A DNA stretch of 64,000 nucleotides, from assembly GCA_009782785.1 (NCBI GenBank), contig WRIJ01000003.1, forward strand, positions 62,001-126,000, written 5' to 3'. The position numbers were made by a program, and so were the translations under genes. Below, one piece after another: positions 18,860 through 26,986 of this stretch; position 1 is the stretch's first letter; every line of letters starts with the position of its first letter. The notes beneath the pieces are model-generated. The model saw only the letters and a program-made list of their open reading frames with translations, ran no database searches and had not been told where the DNA came from. This DNA is from Propionibacteriaceae bacterium. Lineage in GTDB: Bacteria > Actinomycetota > Actinomycetes > Propionibacteriales > Propionibacteriaceae.

Positions 18860-19669
18860 TTCATGTATGAGTTCACACCAGGAATGCCGGCTCCAAAGAA
18901 ACCCACAAAGATGATCATTCTTGTGGTGACACTAAGTATTGCTTTAACCCTTGTAGGGATCACGCTAGCGATCTTTCTTCCTGGATGGCTCAAGGACGAG
19001 CACGGTTGCCCGCCCGGTTATTTCTGGGGATATGGTGGAAACCCCATGGGTATGACCGAAGAAGAAATCGAGGCAGCCAGCAGTTGCTTGAAAGAGGGAC
19101 TGGCATACAAACCCATCATCTATCTCTATCCGAATGAAACAACTATCGCGAATGTCACCCTCTCCCATCCCGAAAACCTAACCGTGTCATACCCTCAGTA
19201 CGACTCGGGGCATGATGGCTGGACAGTCCGCGGCGAACCTAACGGTGACCTGTTTGACTTTACGAGCGGCACATCGCTGTACGCCCTGTTTTACGAAAGT
19301 ACCAACAACGTGAATGCCACCGTACATCACGACGGGTTCATTGTCCCTGGAGCTGACACTGCCACCTTTCTCGAAGAGAAACTCACAGAACTAGGTTTGA
19401 ACCCGCGCGAAAGTCAAGAGTTCATCATCTATTGGCTGCCGATCCTTCAAGAAAGTCAGTGGAACTATATTCGCTTCCAACCAATCGAAGAAATCGAAGC
19501 CAACCAGGAGCTCATCATCTCCCCGACCCCCGACACTGTCATCCGTGTGATGATGAGTTATCTGCCACTAGACTCCCCTATCGACGTCACCGAACAGAAT
19601 CTGGGCCCTGCACCTGTTCGTACTGGATTCACCGTCGTCGAATGGGGTGGCACCAGGATTTCCATCTAG
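18854..19669 (+). CDS. Membrane-anchored protein of a KPIIYLYP family, function unknown
   Basis: A 271-residue protein with one N-terminal transmembrane segment (MIILVVTLSIALTLVGITLAIFLPGW) and an extracytoplasmic domain. That domain has KPIIYLYPNETT, LTVSYPQYDSGHDGW and LYALFYEST, a pattern seen in uncharacterised bacterial proteins that begin this domain with KPVIYLYP. Two alternative starts (18854 and 18863) lie in the remains of the toxin gene, and no ribosome site is clear. It might be exported and act at the surface; nothing more can be said. Confidence 0.7.
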   Translation: MVFMYEFTPGMPAPKKPTKMIILVVTLSIALTLVGITLAIFLPGWLKDEHGCPPGYFWGYGGNPMGMTEEEIEAASSCLKEGLAYKPIIYLYPNETTIANVTLSHPENLTVSYPQYDSGHDGWTVRGEPNGDLFDFTSGTSLYALFYESTNNVNATVHHDGFIVPGADTATFLEEKLTELGLNPRESQEFIIYWLPILQESQWNYIRFQPIEEIEANQELIISPTPDTVIRVMMSYLPLDSPIDVTEQNLGPAPVRTGFTVVEWGGTRISI

Positions 19670-19706
19670 TAAACTCCGAAAAATCACTGGGCAGGGACGA
19701 TTTTGG

Positions 19707-19736
19707 TTGAACTGGGCATTAGCAATAGCCTATAAT
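19707..19736 (+). promoter_or_regulatory. Promoter of the Phd-RelE module
   Basis: TTGAAC (19707-19712), an 18-base spacer and a perfect TATAAT (19731-19736). The predicted start of transcription, about 7 bases on, coincides with the ATG at 19744, so the mRNA is probably leaderless. Confidence 0.55.
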
Positions 19737-19743
19737 TATGGTC

Positions 19744-20007
19744 ATGACCACTGTCCCGCTTGCCACAGCCAAAGCACACCTCTCCGCCTATGTTGATGAT
19801 GTGTGGAAGACACATGAACGTGTCACCATTACCCGCAATGGAGTGCCCACCAGTGTTCTCATGTCGATAAGCGATCTGGAATCCCTCGAAGAAACCCTCA
19901 GTATCCTCAGTGATGAATCGGCCATGGCCGACATACGACAAGCACAATCAGAGATCGATGCTGGACTTGCCGAAGAATGGGCCGACTACTCCCCCACGAA
20001 GAAATGA
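19744..20007 (+). CDS. Phd/YefM-family antitoxin
   Basis: An 87-residue protein. VPLATAKAHLSAYVDDV and RVTITRNGVPTSVLMSISDLESLEETL form the Phd/YefM fold; the C-terminal acidic tail would block the toxin. The ATG at 19744 is preferred to 19738 because of the promoter position. The stop overlaps the toxin start (ATGA). Confidence 0.87.
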   Translation: MTTVPLATAKAHLSAYVDDVWKTHERVTITRNGVPTSVLMSISDLESLEETLSILSDESAMADIRQAQSEIDAGLAEEWADYSPTKK

Positions 20008-20279
20008 CCTACCGAATCCTGTGGGCTCCTTCAGCAAGACGCCAACTGGAGAATCGCATTCCTGACAAAGTCGGGGCTGCCGTGTGGGAGTTCGTGGATG
20101 GACCACTCACCTGTGAACCATACCGCGTGGGCAAAACTTTGCGATATGAACTAGAAGGATTCCACTCAGCACGACGTGGAGATTATCGTGTCATCTACAG
20201 CATTCAAGGTGACACAGTACATATCGTACGGGTGGAACATCGTGGGACTGCCTACCAGGGCTCCTTTTCGGGGTCGTGA
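20004..20279 (+). CDS. RelE/ParE-family toxin
   Basis: A 91-residue protein with WAPSARRQLENRIP, GKTLRYELEGFHSARRGDYRVIYSI and VRVEHRGTAY, the RelE core including the conserved R-x-G-D-Y-R-V-x-Y strand. RelE toxins cut mRNA on the ribosome. It overlaps the antitoxin by 4 bp, and no frameshift is seen. Confidence 0.88.
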   Translation: MTYRILWAPSARRQLENRIPDKVGAAVWEFVDGPLTCEPYRVGKTLRYELEGFHSARRGDYRVIYSIQGDTVHIVRVEHRGTAYQGSFSGS

Positions 20280-20316
20280 CTCCACAGCCTAGGCAACAGG
20301 CAAAACCCAGGCGCTA

Positions 20317-20365
20317 TGGTATCTGGATTCTGCGAGTCGCGCTGGCGCGCTCCGCAGAATGACGG
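20317..20365. repeat. Palindromic intergenic repeat unit
   Basis: TATCTGG, then ATTCTGCG (20327-20334), an inner CGCGC stretch, and CGCAGAAT (20353-20360) followed by GACGG. It is a member of the dispersed family seen at 17.2-17.6 kb and elsewhere. Confidence 0.65.
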
Positions 20366-20395
20366 AGGTAGGGTTGGTCGACAGAATGACGGGAG

Positions 20396-20467
20396 TGGGC
20401 GTAACTGGGTTCGAACCAGTGACCTCTTCGGTGTGAACGAAGCGCGCTACCGCTGCGCCATACGCCC
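20396..20467 (-). tRNA. tRNA-Val(CAC)
   Basis: On the minus strand GGGCGTA pairs with TACGCCC. The anticodon arm CTTCG-TTCACAC-CGAAG gives anticodon CAC, and the T-arm GGTTCGAACC is present. CCA is not encoded. Confidence 0.93.
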
Positions 20468-20639
20468 TTATTGAGTTGTTGCTGAAAGGCGAGTGACCAC
20501 CTAGTGTTCCTCACAGTAGGCGCTCTGCGCTCGCATCTTTTGAATGCAGACACCTGCGGCGTCCTACTGCTTGTCAACGCTCAGTCGCTCGTCAAGAATC
20601 CATGAGCAAGCTCTGGATTGCCTTCCTCGCTCCTTCGCG

Positions 20640-20711
20640 TGGGCGACACTGGGATCGAACCAGTGACCTCTTCCGTGTCAGGGAAGCGCGCTACCGCTGC
20701 GCCAGCCGCCC
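20640..20711 (-). tRNA. tRNA-Val(GAC)
   Basis: Acceptor arms GGGCGGC/GTCGCCC; anticodon arm CTTCC-CTGACAC-GGAAG gives GAC; T-arm GGTTCGATCC. It is very similar to the neighbouring tRNA-Val(CAC). Confidence 0.93.
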
Positions 20712-20724
20712 AAGGCTGTGGTGG

Positions 20725-20795
20725 AGGTGGAGACGGGATTCGAACCCGTGTACACGGCTTTGCAGGCCGCTGCCTCGCCTCTCGGCCACTCCACC
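20725..20795 (-). tRNA. tRNA-Cys(GCA)
   Basis: Acceptor arms GGTGGAG/CTCCACC; anticodon loop CTGCAAA gives GCA; T-arm GGGTTCGAATCCC; U discriminator, followed by an encoded CCA at 20722-20724. Confidence 0.93.
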
Positions 20796-20834
20796 ACCGA
20801 AGAGCCGATCCGAAGAATTTCGAGACCTTCTCCG

Positions 20835-20907
20835 AGCGGACGACGGGGTTCGAACCCGCGACCCTCACCTTGGCAAGGTGATGCTCTACCAGCTGAGCCA
20901 CGTCCGC
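20835..20907 (-). tRNA. tRNA-Gly(GCC)
   Basis: Acceptor arms GCGGACG/CGTCCGC; anticodon loop TTGCCAA gives GCC; T-arm GGGTTCGAACCCC; U discriminator. It is first in transcription order of the Gly-Cys-Val-Val cluster, downstream of hisG. Confidence 0.93.
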
Positions 20908-20954
20908 ATTCGCATCAAGTGCGACTCACAACGATACACAATCTTGGGTTCACT

Positions 20955-21809
20955 TCACAACCGAGCAGCCGAGACTTGGGTAACCAAAATCGCCCGTGCC
21001 CCCGCTCGTGACAGTTCATCCATGAGCCCCTGATGGCCTTTTCGAGGGACGAGAGTACGTACTGCCACCCATCCTGGTTTCGCCAAGGGTGACACTGTGG
21101 GCCCCTCCAAACCGGGAGCCAACATGGTCGTCGCTTCCAAGGCATCCTCTGGAGCATCAAAATCTACCAGTACGTAATCACGGGCAACCATGACCCCATT
21201 CAATCGGGCAAGGAGCAACTCCATGGCTGGGATTGACTGATGATTATTTCCTTCAATGAGGATCGCTTCGGATTCGAGAAGGACCTCACCAAAGACTTCG
21301 AGTCCCGCCTTTTTGAGCGTTGAACCAGTCTCCACCACATCCGCAATCATGTCTGCCACGCCAAGACGAATCGCTGATTCCACAGCACCATCCAAACCGA
21401 TGAGCCTCGCGGTCGTACCCTTCGATTCGAGGTAGCGCTGCACGAGGCCCGGGTACGAGGTGGCAATCCTCAACCCAGCTATATTCTCAGGATCTATGTC
21501 AGCTCCAACCCGGCGAGCGAAGCGGAACCGCGTACCACCAAAACCTAGAGCCAAAACCTCTGATGCGTGGGCTGAAGACTCGAGCAACATGTCGCGACCA
21601 GTAATACCCACATCGAGGGTGCCCTCCCCCACATAGACTGCTATGTCGCGTGGGCGCAGATAATAGAATTCGATTCCATTAGCCTCATCGATCTGGACCA
21701 AATCTTTCACATCTCGGCGCTGATGATAGCCAGCCGCCTTCAACATGGCAGTAGCATTCTCCGCAAGTGCCCCCTTGTTGGGGACAGCAATTTTTAGTAC
21801 ATCAGTCAC
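20955..21809 (-). CDS. hisG: ATP phosphoribosyltransferase, long form
   Basis: A 284-residue enzyme of the first step in histidine synthesis. KIAVPNKGALAENATAML is the conserved N-terminus, VYVGEGTLDVGITGRDML the phosphate-binding region, and DMIADVVETGSTLKKAGLEV the PRPP loop. The C-terminal domain (from about residue 210) is the regulatory ACT-like part of the long form, where histidine gives feedback inhibition. The GTG start at 21807-21809 lacks a clear ribosome site. hisE is not adjacent. Confidence 0.95.
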   Translation of the reverse strand: MTDVLKIAVPNKGALAENATAMLKAAGYHQRRDVKDLVQIDEANGIEFYYLRPRDIAVYVGEGTLDVGITGRDMLLESSAHASEVLALGFGGTRFRFARRVGADIDPENIAGLRIATSYPGLVQRYLESKGTTARLIGLDGAVESAIRLGVADMIADVVETGSTLKKAGLEVFGEVLLESEAILIEGNNHQSIPAMELLLARLNGVMVARDYVLVDFDAPEDALEATTMLAPGLEGPTVSPLAKPGWVAVRTLVPRKGHQGLMDELSRAGARAILVTQVSAARL

Positions 21810-22030
21810 AGGTAATAACTTACCCTAGGTGTACGACAATACTGGCCATCGCCATGGCAGTCACCCAGTGATCTGCGAACCAACAAGTCAGTGAAAATCT
21901 GCACAATCGAGGACACTATGAGATCTCCACAAACTCGTGAGATCTTCGCAGTTGGCGGTATTGCTCGGACAGTCCACAGGTGAAACAATGACTGATGTAA
22001 ATCTTCTGACGTTAAATAAGGGAAAAGACC

Positions 22031-22783
22031 ATGACCTGTCAACAATGTGGAGCCGAACTCACTGGTGGGAAATTCTGTGGAAAATGTGGAGCAACAACTC
22101 CTGGCGCTTCACCAACGCCACCGCTGCCACCTGGTGCCACCACGACAAGCAGTCTTCCACCCATGCCTCCCGGTGCAACCACGACAAGCAATCTTCCACC
22201 CATGCCACCAATGATGCCCCAGCCCTACCCAGGCCCTATGGCTCCTGGTTTCAATTCCGGCGGATCCTCCTTACCTGACATCTTGAAGTTTTCTCCTCTC
22301 GCTATGGGTGTGGCGGCATTGCTGGGGATTCTTGGCCTTCTCCTGCCAGTACTAAAAATTGCGCCTGAGTACGCTCGGGAATACGCACAGTATATGGGTG
22401 GGTATCCCACCTCCTTCAACTTGTTTACCTTTGGTTCATATATCCAGATGATGGGAGGTGGCCCTGAAGGAGCGAGCATCGGTGCCATAGCTAGTGGACT
22501 GGGAATCTTTATGCTCATCAGTGTGATCGCTGTCCTCGGGCTTAGTGTGCTCGGATTCTTCCTGAAGAGGAAGGGTTTGCGGATCTCTGGCGGAATGATC
22601 GCCATCATCACCTCGTGGACCTTCATGCTCTTGACTGCCCTTTTGCTTGGGTTCGGTGCAATGCTGAGGTACGGAGAGTCAATGGTCTTTGGAGCAGGCC
22701 CAGTCACGTACATGATCGCCTGTATCCTGATGTTCGTGACTGGCATTCTCTGTGTGATACCGCACAGGTCAGACAACAACTAA
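22031..22783 (+). CDS. Zinc-ribbon multi-span membrane protein (paralogue A)
   Basis: A 250-residue protein. The first 20 residues form a zinc ribbon (CQQCGAEL...FCGKCGA; two CxxC knuckles). A proline/glycine/methionine-rich linker (about residues 22-78) and four predicted transmembrane segments follow, the first at LAMGVAALLGILGLLLPVL and the last at MIACILMFVTGILCVIP. It is the first of five consecutive zinc-ribbon genes. The zinc ribbon would be cytoplasmic. The function is unknown. Confidence 0.75.
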   Translation: MTCQQCGAELTGGKFCGKCGATTPGASPTPPLPPGATTTSSLPPMPPGATTTSNLPPMPPMMPQPYPGPMAPGFNSGGSSLPDILKFSPLAMGVAALLGILGLLLPVLKIAPEYAREYAQYMGGYPTSFNLFTFGSYIQMMGGGPEGASIGAIASGLGIFMLISVIAVLGLSVLGFFLKRKGLRISGGMIAIITSWTFMLLTALLLGFGAMLRYGESMVFGAGPVTYMIACILMFVTGILCVIPHRSDNN

Positions 22784-22835
22784 CATACCCAAGAACGCGG
22801 AGCTCTTTTGCTCTTGGAGGGAAGCGAGGAAACCG

Positions 22836-23726
22836 ATGTTTTGTCGAGATTGTGGGACTGAGCTCACTGGTGATACCTGTGGTCAGTGTGGAATGCGCGA
22901 GGGCACTGAGGCCCTCAGTGAGTCTTTGGGCAGTACCCAGAAGCCACCCCCACCTCCGCCACCTGCACTGTCTGAACCTCCGGGGCCACCACCACCTCAA
23001 CTCAGTTTCACCCCACCGGCCCCAGCATCGCAAGGTGCGGACTCTGCAACCCACGAAGCTACGACTAAGTCAGCGGCTCCAACACCGGCTCCCGACCACC
23101 GATTTTCTCGGCAGGCAATCCTCGACCTCCTTCCGCTCGTCCTCGCTGGTGCAGCAGTTCTGGCGATCCTCGGATCCTTCCTTCCCATGATTTCTGTGGG
23201 GTTCTCGGTCAAATTTGGCCCGATCACCGAGTCGTACCATGAGTCGGCGAGCTTCCTCACACTCGGATGGCGAGGAACCATTGGGTTCATTTGCTTCTTC
23301 GCCATCGTTGGCCTCGGTGTGCTTGCCTTGTTCTGGAAGAAACCAGCAGTACGTATTGCTGGTGGAATCTTGGGCATCATCTGGGGATGGACCCTCATCC
23401 TGATCTGCATTGAGGTTCCCAGCCTGGTTTTCATGGTAAACAATGCTCTTGCTGATGTCGGGGCCACAGTGGACTCCTACACTCAGGTTCTCAACACTTT
23501 GGGCGAGTACGGTGAGATCCTTGGCGAGTACGGCGACCTGCTTGGAGGGTTCCCCGGTACTGGGGGATTCACTAATCCTCTCGAAGGTTTTGACCTGAGC
23601 GAACTGTGGAATGCTTTCTCTGTTGGGTTCGGGGTGTACGTCCTTGGTTTGGCTGGTGCGGGCATGTTCCTCATGGGAATTTTGTGCCTGATCCCGAGGA
23701 AGCCTAACCCTATCCATACTGCGTAG
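22836..23726 (+). CDS. Zinc-ribbon multi-span membrane protein (paralogue B)
   Basis: A 296-residue protein. Zinc ribbon CRDCGTELTGDTCGQCG (residues 3-19), a proline-rich linker (residues 34-80), then four membrane segments (LLPLVLAGAAVLAILGSFLP; FICFFAIVGLGVLALF; IIWGWTLILICIEV; VYVLGLAGAGMFLMGILCLIP). The long loop before the last segment holds GEYGEILGEYGDLLGG repeats. The same last-segment motif (LMGILCLIP-RK) as in paralogue A shows they are related. No enzymatic motif is seen. Confidence 0.75.
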   Translation: MFCRDCGTELTGDTCGQCGMREGTEALSESLGSTQKPPPPPPPALSEPPGPPPPQLSFTPPAPASQGADSATHEATTKSAAPTPAPDHRFSRQAILDLLPLVLAGAAVLAILGSFLPMISVGFSVKFGPITESYHESASFLTLGWRGTIGFICFFAIVGLGVLALFWKKPAVRIAGGILGIIWGWTLILICIEVPSLVFMVNNALADVGATVDSYTQVLNTLGEYGEILGEYGDLLGGFPGTGGFTNPLEGFDLSELWNAFSVGFGVYVLGLAGAGMFLMGILCLIPRKPNPIHTA

Positions 23727-23795
23727 CGTGAAAATCTCAGCCCGAGTGTGTCACAATAGAAGGGTTCTTATTACACGAAAGGGATGGGGAAACTC

Positions 23796-24686
23796 ATGAA
23801 TTGTACACAATGTGGAGCCCAAATAGACAGCGGGCAATTCTGCGGATCATGCGGAGCACCAGCACCAGCACCAGCAGCTGCAGCACAACCAGTAGCACCT
23901 GTGGGCGGGTACGCACCACCAGCTCCTGGATTCGGTCAACCCCAACCCGCCATGGCTGGTTATGGCGCACCACGGGCCATGCCTTCTTTGGCTTTACCTG
24001 AGATCATGCTCATCGTGATGGCTGGATTGAGCCTCCTGGGTTTTATCTTCATCTGGCTACCTGTGAAGACTGTCAAGCACTCAACAATGGGTATTGATTT
24101 GGGGGCACTGGGCGCGATGAGTTACAACAGCTTCTCGGCTGGTGTTCTCCCACTAATCACTGCGATTTTGGCCATTATCGGATTCCTGGCACTCATTGCG
24201 CTGGCCGCAGTAATCATCTTTGTGAAGATGGATGTACTCAAGCCGTGGGCTGGCCTTGCTGGAGTCGTTGTTGGTGGGCTCATCGCTCTGGGATACATCA
24301 TCTCACTCATCGTGATTCTCGTCGGTGGCACGAAAAATCCTCTCGACGAATACGGGCTCGGCGATTACGGGATTGACATAAGCGATTACTACCAGATCAA
24401 GACTGGTATGGGTTTTTCGCTTCCCATCCTCATCATTCTCGGGCTCGGTATCGCCGCCGCTGGTGTCATACTCATGCTCGACAAGACCGGCTATGGAATG
24501 CCCCAGGGGTCCGGTGCTGGCCGCACCGGTATGTACATGCCTCCCATGGGTGGGGTACCACAAGCTCCCGGCATGCCACCAGCAACCCCCATGGCTCCAC
24601 CAGCAACCCCCATGGCTCCACCTGCAGCTCCGATGGTCCCCCCAGTTGCACCCCCGGCAGCACCACCCACACCACCTGCTGGATAA
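23796..24686 (+). CDS. Zinc-ribbon multi-span membrane protein (paralogue C)
   Basis: A 296-residue protein starting at the second ATG (23796), which gives the same MNCxQCGA start as paralogue D. Zinc ribbon CTQCGAQIDSGQFCGSCGA; Ala/Pro-rich linker; four hydrophobic segments (from LPEIMLIVMAGLSLLGFIFIW); C-terminal tail rich in MAPP/PPAAP repeats. The tail's GMYMPPMGGVPQAPGMPP repeats almost exactly in paralogue D, so the two are recent duplicates. The terminator at 24711 follows. Confidence 0.75.
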   Translation: MNCTQCGAQIDSGQFCGSCGAPAPAPAAAAQPVAPVGGYAPPAPGFGQPQPAMAGYGAPRAMPSLALPEIMLIVMAGLSLLGFIFIWLPVKTVKHSTMGIDLGALGAMSYNSFSAGVLPLITAILAIIGFLALIALAAVIIFVKMDVLKPWAGLAGVVVGGLIALGYIISLIVILVGGTKNPLDEYGLGDYGIDISDYYQIKTGMGFSLPILIILGLGIAAAGVILMLDKTGYGMPQGSGAGRTGMYMPPMGGVPQAPGMPPATPMAPPATPMAPPAAPMVPPVAPPAAPPTPPAG

Positions 24687-24710
24687 GTTTCCTCGACAAA
24701 ACACACAACT

Positions 24711-24753
24711 TTCTTGGGAGTACGCGTCTGGGCGTACTCCCAAGAATCATTTT
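24711..24753 (+). terminator. Intrinsic terminator after zinc-ribbon paralogue C
   Basis: TTCTTGGGAGTACGC (24711-24725) and GCGTACTCCCAAGAA (24732-24746) are perfect 15-base arms around GTCTGG, followed by TCATTTT. The arms are so long and symmetrical that they could stop transcripts in both directions. Confidence 0.85.
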
Positions 24754-24951
24754 GACTGCCCTTGGCTCCAGGGTGCCCACTCTCACAGCTCACCCACCAG
24801 GGATAACCCCACATTCCCCTCAGGCTCACTTCACCACCCATGAGTCGGACACCCCTTCGCCAATTCCCGTGTCGCACGATAGAATGAATGGGAGCCACAC
24901 ACGTGGTTTGACCCACTCGAATTGTCGAGATTTTTACTGACGGAGACAACA

Positions 24952-25728
24952 ATGAACTGTGCACAATGCGGAGCCCCTCTCAGTGGCGCACCTTTTTGTG
25001 GATCATGCGGTGCAGCTGCACCATCGGGAGCACCAACCCCGCAAGTCACACCACCATCTATGCCCCCCATGGGTGGGTACACACAACCAACTCCTGGATA
25101 CGGGCAAGCGCCCATGGCTTATGGCCACGGCGGCGGACCATCCATCAGCTTCAGCCTCCCTGCCTCCATCCAACTGCCTGAAATCATGCTCATGGTCATG
25201 GCTGGAGCTGGATTGATCGGCTTCATCGCCACCTTCCTACCGGTGTATTCCTTTTATGGTTTCGGACTTGGTTTCTTCTCGCTGCCTGGAGTAAATTTCC
25301 TGTCAGCTATTGTCCTCCTCCTAGGTTTCCTGGCAGTGATTGTGCTGGCTTTAATGGTGCTCTTCATGAATATGGGAAATCTCAAGTTCATCACCGGTAT
25401 TGTTGCGGCATCCGTCGGTGGACTAGCTGTCATTGCCTTTATCGGCTACCTCATCTACCTCATCGCCAGTGGCGTGGCATCATTTGGGGCTTCAGTTGGC
25501 GCCGGGTTGATCATGCTGCTCATTTTTGGCCTGGTGGTCTGCGCCGCAGGAATCGTACTATTGGTCGCTGGCAAGACTGGCGGCTTCCCCAAGGCTCCTC
25601 GCATGGGACAACCTGGAACGTACATGCCTCCCATGGGTGGGGCACCCCAGGGGCCCGGCATCCCTCCAGCTGCCCCCATGGCTCCACCTGCAGCTCCAGT
25701 TGCTCCTCCAACTCCTCCAACATCCTAA
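24952..25728 (+). CDS. Zinc-ribbon multi-span membrane protein (paralogue D)
   Basis: A 258-residue protein starting at ATG 24952 (GGAG site), giving MNCAQCGAPLSGAPFCGSCGA. Linker with PPMGGYTQPTPGYGQ; four hydrophobic segments beginning at LPEIMLMVMAGAGLIGFIATFLP; tail with TYMPPMGGAPQGPGIPP close to paralogue C. It is probably transcribed with the gene at 25750, 21 bp downstream. Confidence 0.75.
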   Translation: MNCAQCGAPLSGAPFCGSCGAAAPSGAPTPQVTPPSMPPMGGYTQPTPGYGQAPMAYGHGGGPSISFSLPASIQLPEIMLMVMAGAGLIGFIATFLPVYSFYGFGLGFFSLPGVNFLSAIVLLLGFLAVIVLALMVLFMNMGNLKFITGIVAASVGGLAVIAFIGYLIYLIASGVASFGASVGAGLIMLLIFGLVVCAAGIVLLVAGKTGGFPKAPRMGQPGTYMPPMGGAPQGPGIPPAAPMAPPAAPVAPPTPPTS

Positions 25729-25749
25729 AGAACCCCGAAAGGAACAGAT

Positions 25750-26424
25750 ATGTCCTATATGAATCCCATGGGAATGCCAATGGGCGCACCAGCACCAAGC
25801 CCCGTCAGTCCTGCCCAAATCAAGGCCGAAGTGAAACGCCTCGGTGGAATCATCGCTTCCCAAGAAGGTGCACTGGGCCAGTTCTATACTCAACTAGGGC
25901 ACACCTACTACGAGGCAAACAAGGACAAACCTGCTCCAGAGTTGGAACAACTCGTGTCACAGATCACTAGCCTGCGTGGTGCGATCGACACACACAAGGA
26001 GCAACTCCACATCACGATGTATGCACCCAGGTGTTATGTCTGCGGAAGCCCGCTGGTGGACAATCCTCCCTTCTGCACCTCCTGCGGTACTCCCATTGCT
26101 CCCCAAGCAGCTCCCATGCCTGCTGCTCCACCACAACCCACACCGGCACCTCCAGGAGCTCCTGTGTGTCCCAAGTGTGGAGCATGGTCCAAACCCGGTG
26201 TCGGTTTCTGTACTGGTTGTGGAACCCCGTTCCCTCCCGCTGATCCTGGTGCTGCTTTCGCTCCTCCTGGGCCAGCTGCTGCTCCGCCAGCACCCGCTGC
26301 CGGGGTGAAAGATGCCCAAGCCAAAGCTAAAGATGAGGCTGCTGCCACAGTGAAAGAAGCAGCCGCTAAAGCAAAGACAACACCAACGAAGGCAGCTGGA
26401 TCAGCAGCTGACAAACCTGCCTGA
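25750..26424 (+). CDS. Soluble double zinc-ribbon protein
   Basis: A 224-residue protein without membrane segments. Residues 15-85 are helical and probably coiled coil (QIKAEVKRLGGIIASQEGAL; LVSQITSLRGAIDTHKEQL). Two zinc ribbons follow (CYVCGSPLVDNPPFCTSCG and CPKCGAWSKPGVGFCTGCG). The C-terminal Lys/Ala tail (KDAQAKAKDEAAATVKEAAAKAK) resembles histone-like or coiled-coil tails. It closes the zinc-ribbon array and may be the cytoplasmic partner of the membrane members; that is inference from position. Confidence 0.75.
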   Translation: MSYMNPMGMPMGAPAPSPVSPAQIKAEVKRLGGIIASQEGALGQFYTQLGHTYYEANKDKPAPELEQLVSQITSLRGAIDTHKEQLHITMYAPRCYVCGSPLVDNPPFCTSCGTPIAPQAAPMPAAPPQPTPAPPGAPVCPKCGAWSKPGVGFCTGCGTPFPPADPGAAFAPPGPAAAPPAPAAGVKDAQAKAKDEAAATVKEAAAKAKTTPTKAAGSAADKPA

Positions 26425-26454
26425 GGGTGAATCACACCACAGGTTCATTGCTGA

Positions 26455-26488
26455 GGTATCAGGGTCGACCATGAAAAACCCTGATACC
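26455..26488 (+). promoter_or_regulatory. Hairpin enclosing the start codon of the DUF3465 gene
   Basis: GGTATCAGGGT (26455-26465) and ACCCTGATACC (26478-26488) are perfect 11-base arms. The 12-base loop contains the ATG of the next gene (26471-26473). No T-tract follows, so it is not a typical terminator. It may control translation of that gene. Confidence 0.6.
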
Positions 26489-26986
26489 TCTGCGAGTCCT
26501 GTAAATCCAAGGGTTCCACCACGGTGGATTGGACTCACGATCGTCCTCGTTATCTTGGGCATCGCTTTTGGGTTCTACCTCGCCTCCAAGGATTCCGAAC
26601 GAGAACCAGATGGCCGTCCACCCACACCCGCAGTCTCGCTACCATCAACAACAGGTGATCATGAGCTTGCCGATCTTTTCCAGCGCCAACAATCCGACGT
26701 ACAGGTCACCGGCTCGGGAAGAGTCACACGAATCCTTGCCGATGATAATGAGGGTAGCCGTCACCAGAAATTCATCGTGGAATTAGCTTCTGGTCAGACT
26801 CTGCTCATAGCCCACAATATTGATCTTGCGCCGCGATTGAATGGGCTCAAAGTCGGTGACGAGGTCAGTTTCTTTGGTGAATACGTCTATTCTGAACAAG
26901 GCGGCACGATCCATTGGACCCACCACGACCCAGCAAGAAAACATGTTTCTGGATGGCTCGAATGGAAGGGCCGTACCTATGGGTGA
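26471..26986 (+). CDS. DUF3465 membrane-anchored protein
   Basis: A 171-residue protein. A transmembrane segment (WIGLTIVLVILGIAFGFYLA) precedes an OB-like domain with the family signatures DDNEGSRHQKFIVEL, LLIAHNIDLAPRL, GGTIHWTHHDP and SGWLEWKGRTYG. The function of DUF3465 is unknown. No alternative start exists before the membrane segment, so the hairpin-embedded ATG is likely used. It overlaps the next gene by 8 bp. Confidence 0.85.
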   Translation: MKNPDTSASPVNPRVPPRWIGLTIVLVILGIAFGFYLASKDSEREPDGRPPTPAVSLPSTTGDHELADLFQRQQSDVQVTGSGRVTRILADDNEGSRHQKFIVELASGQTLLIAHNIDLAPRLNGLKVGDEVSFFGEYVYSEQGGTIHWTHHDPARKHVSGWLEWKGRTYG

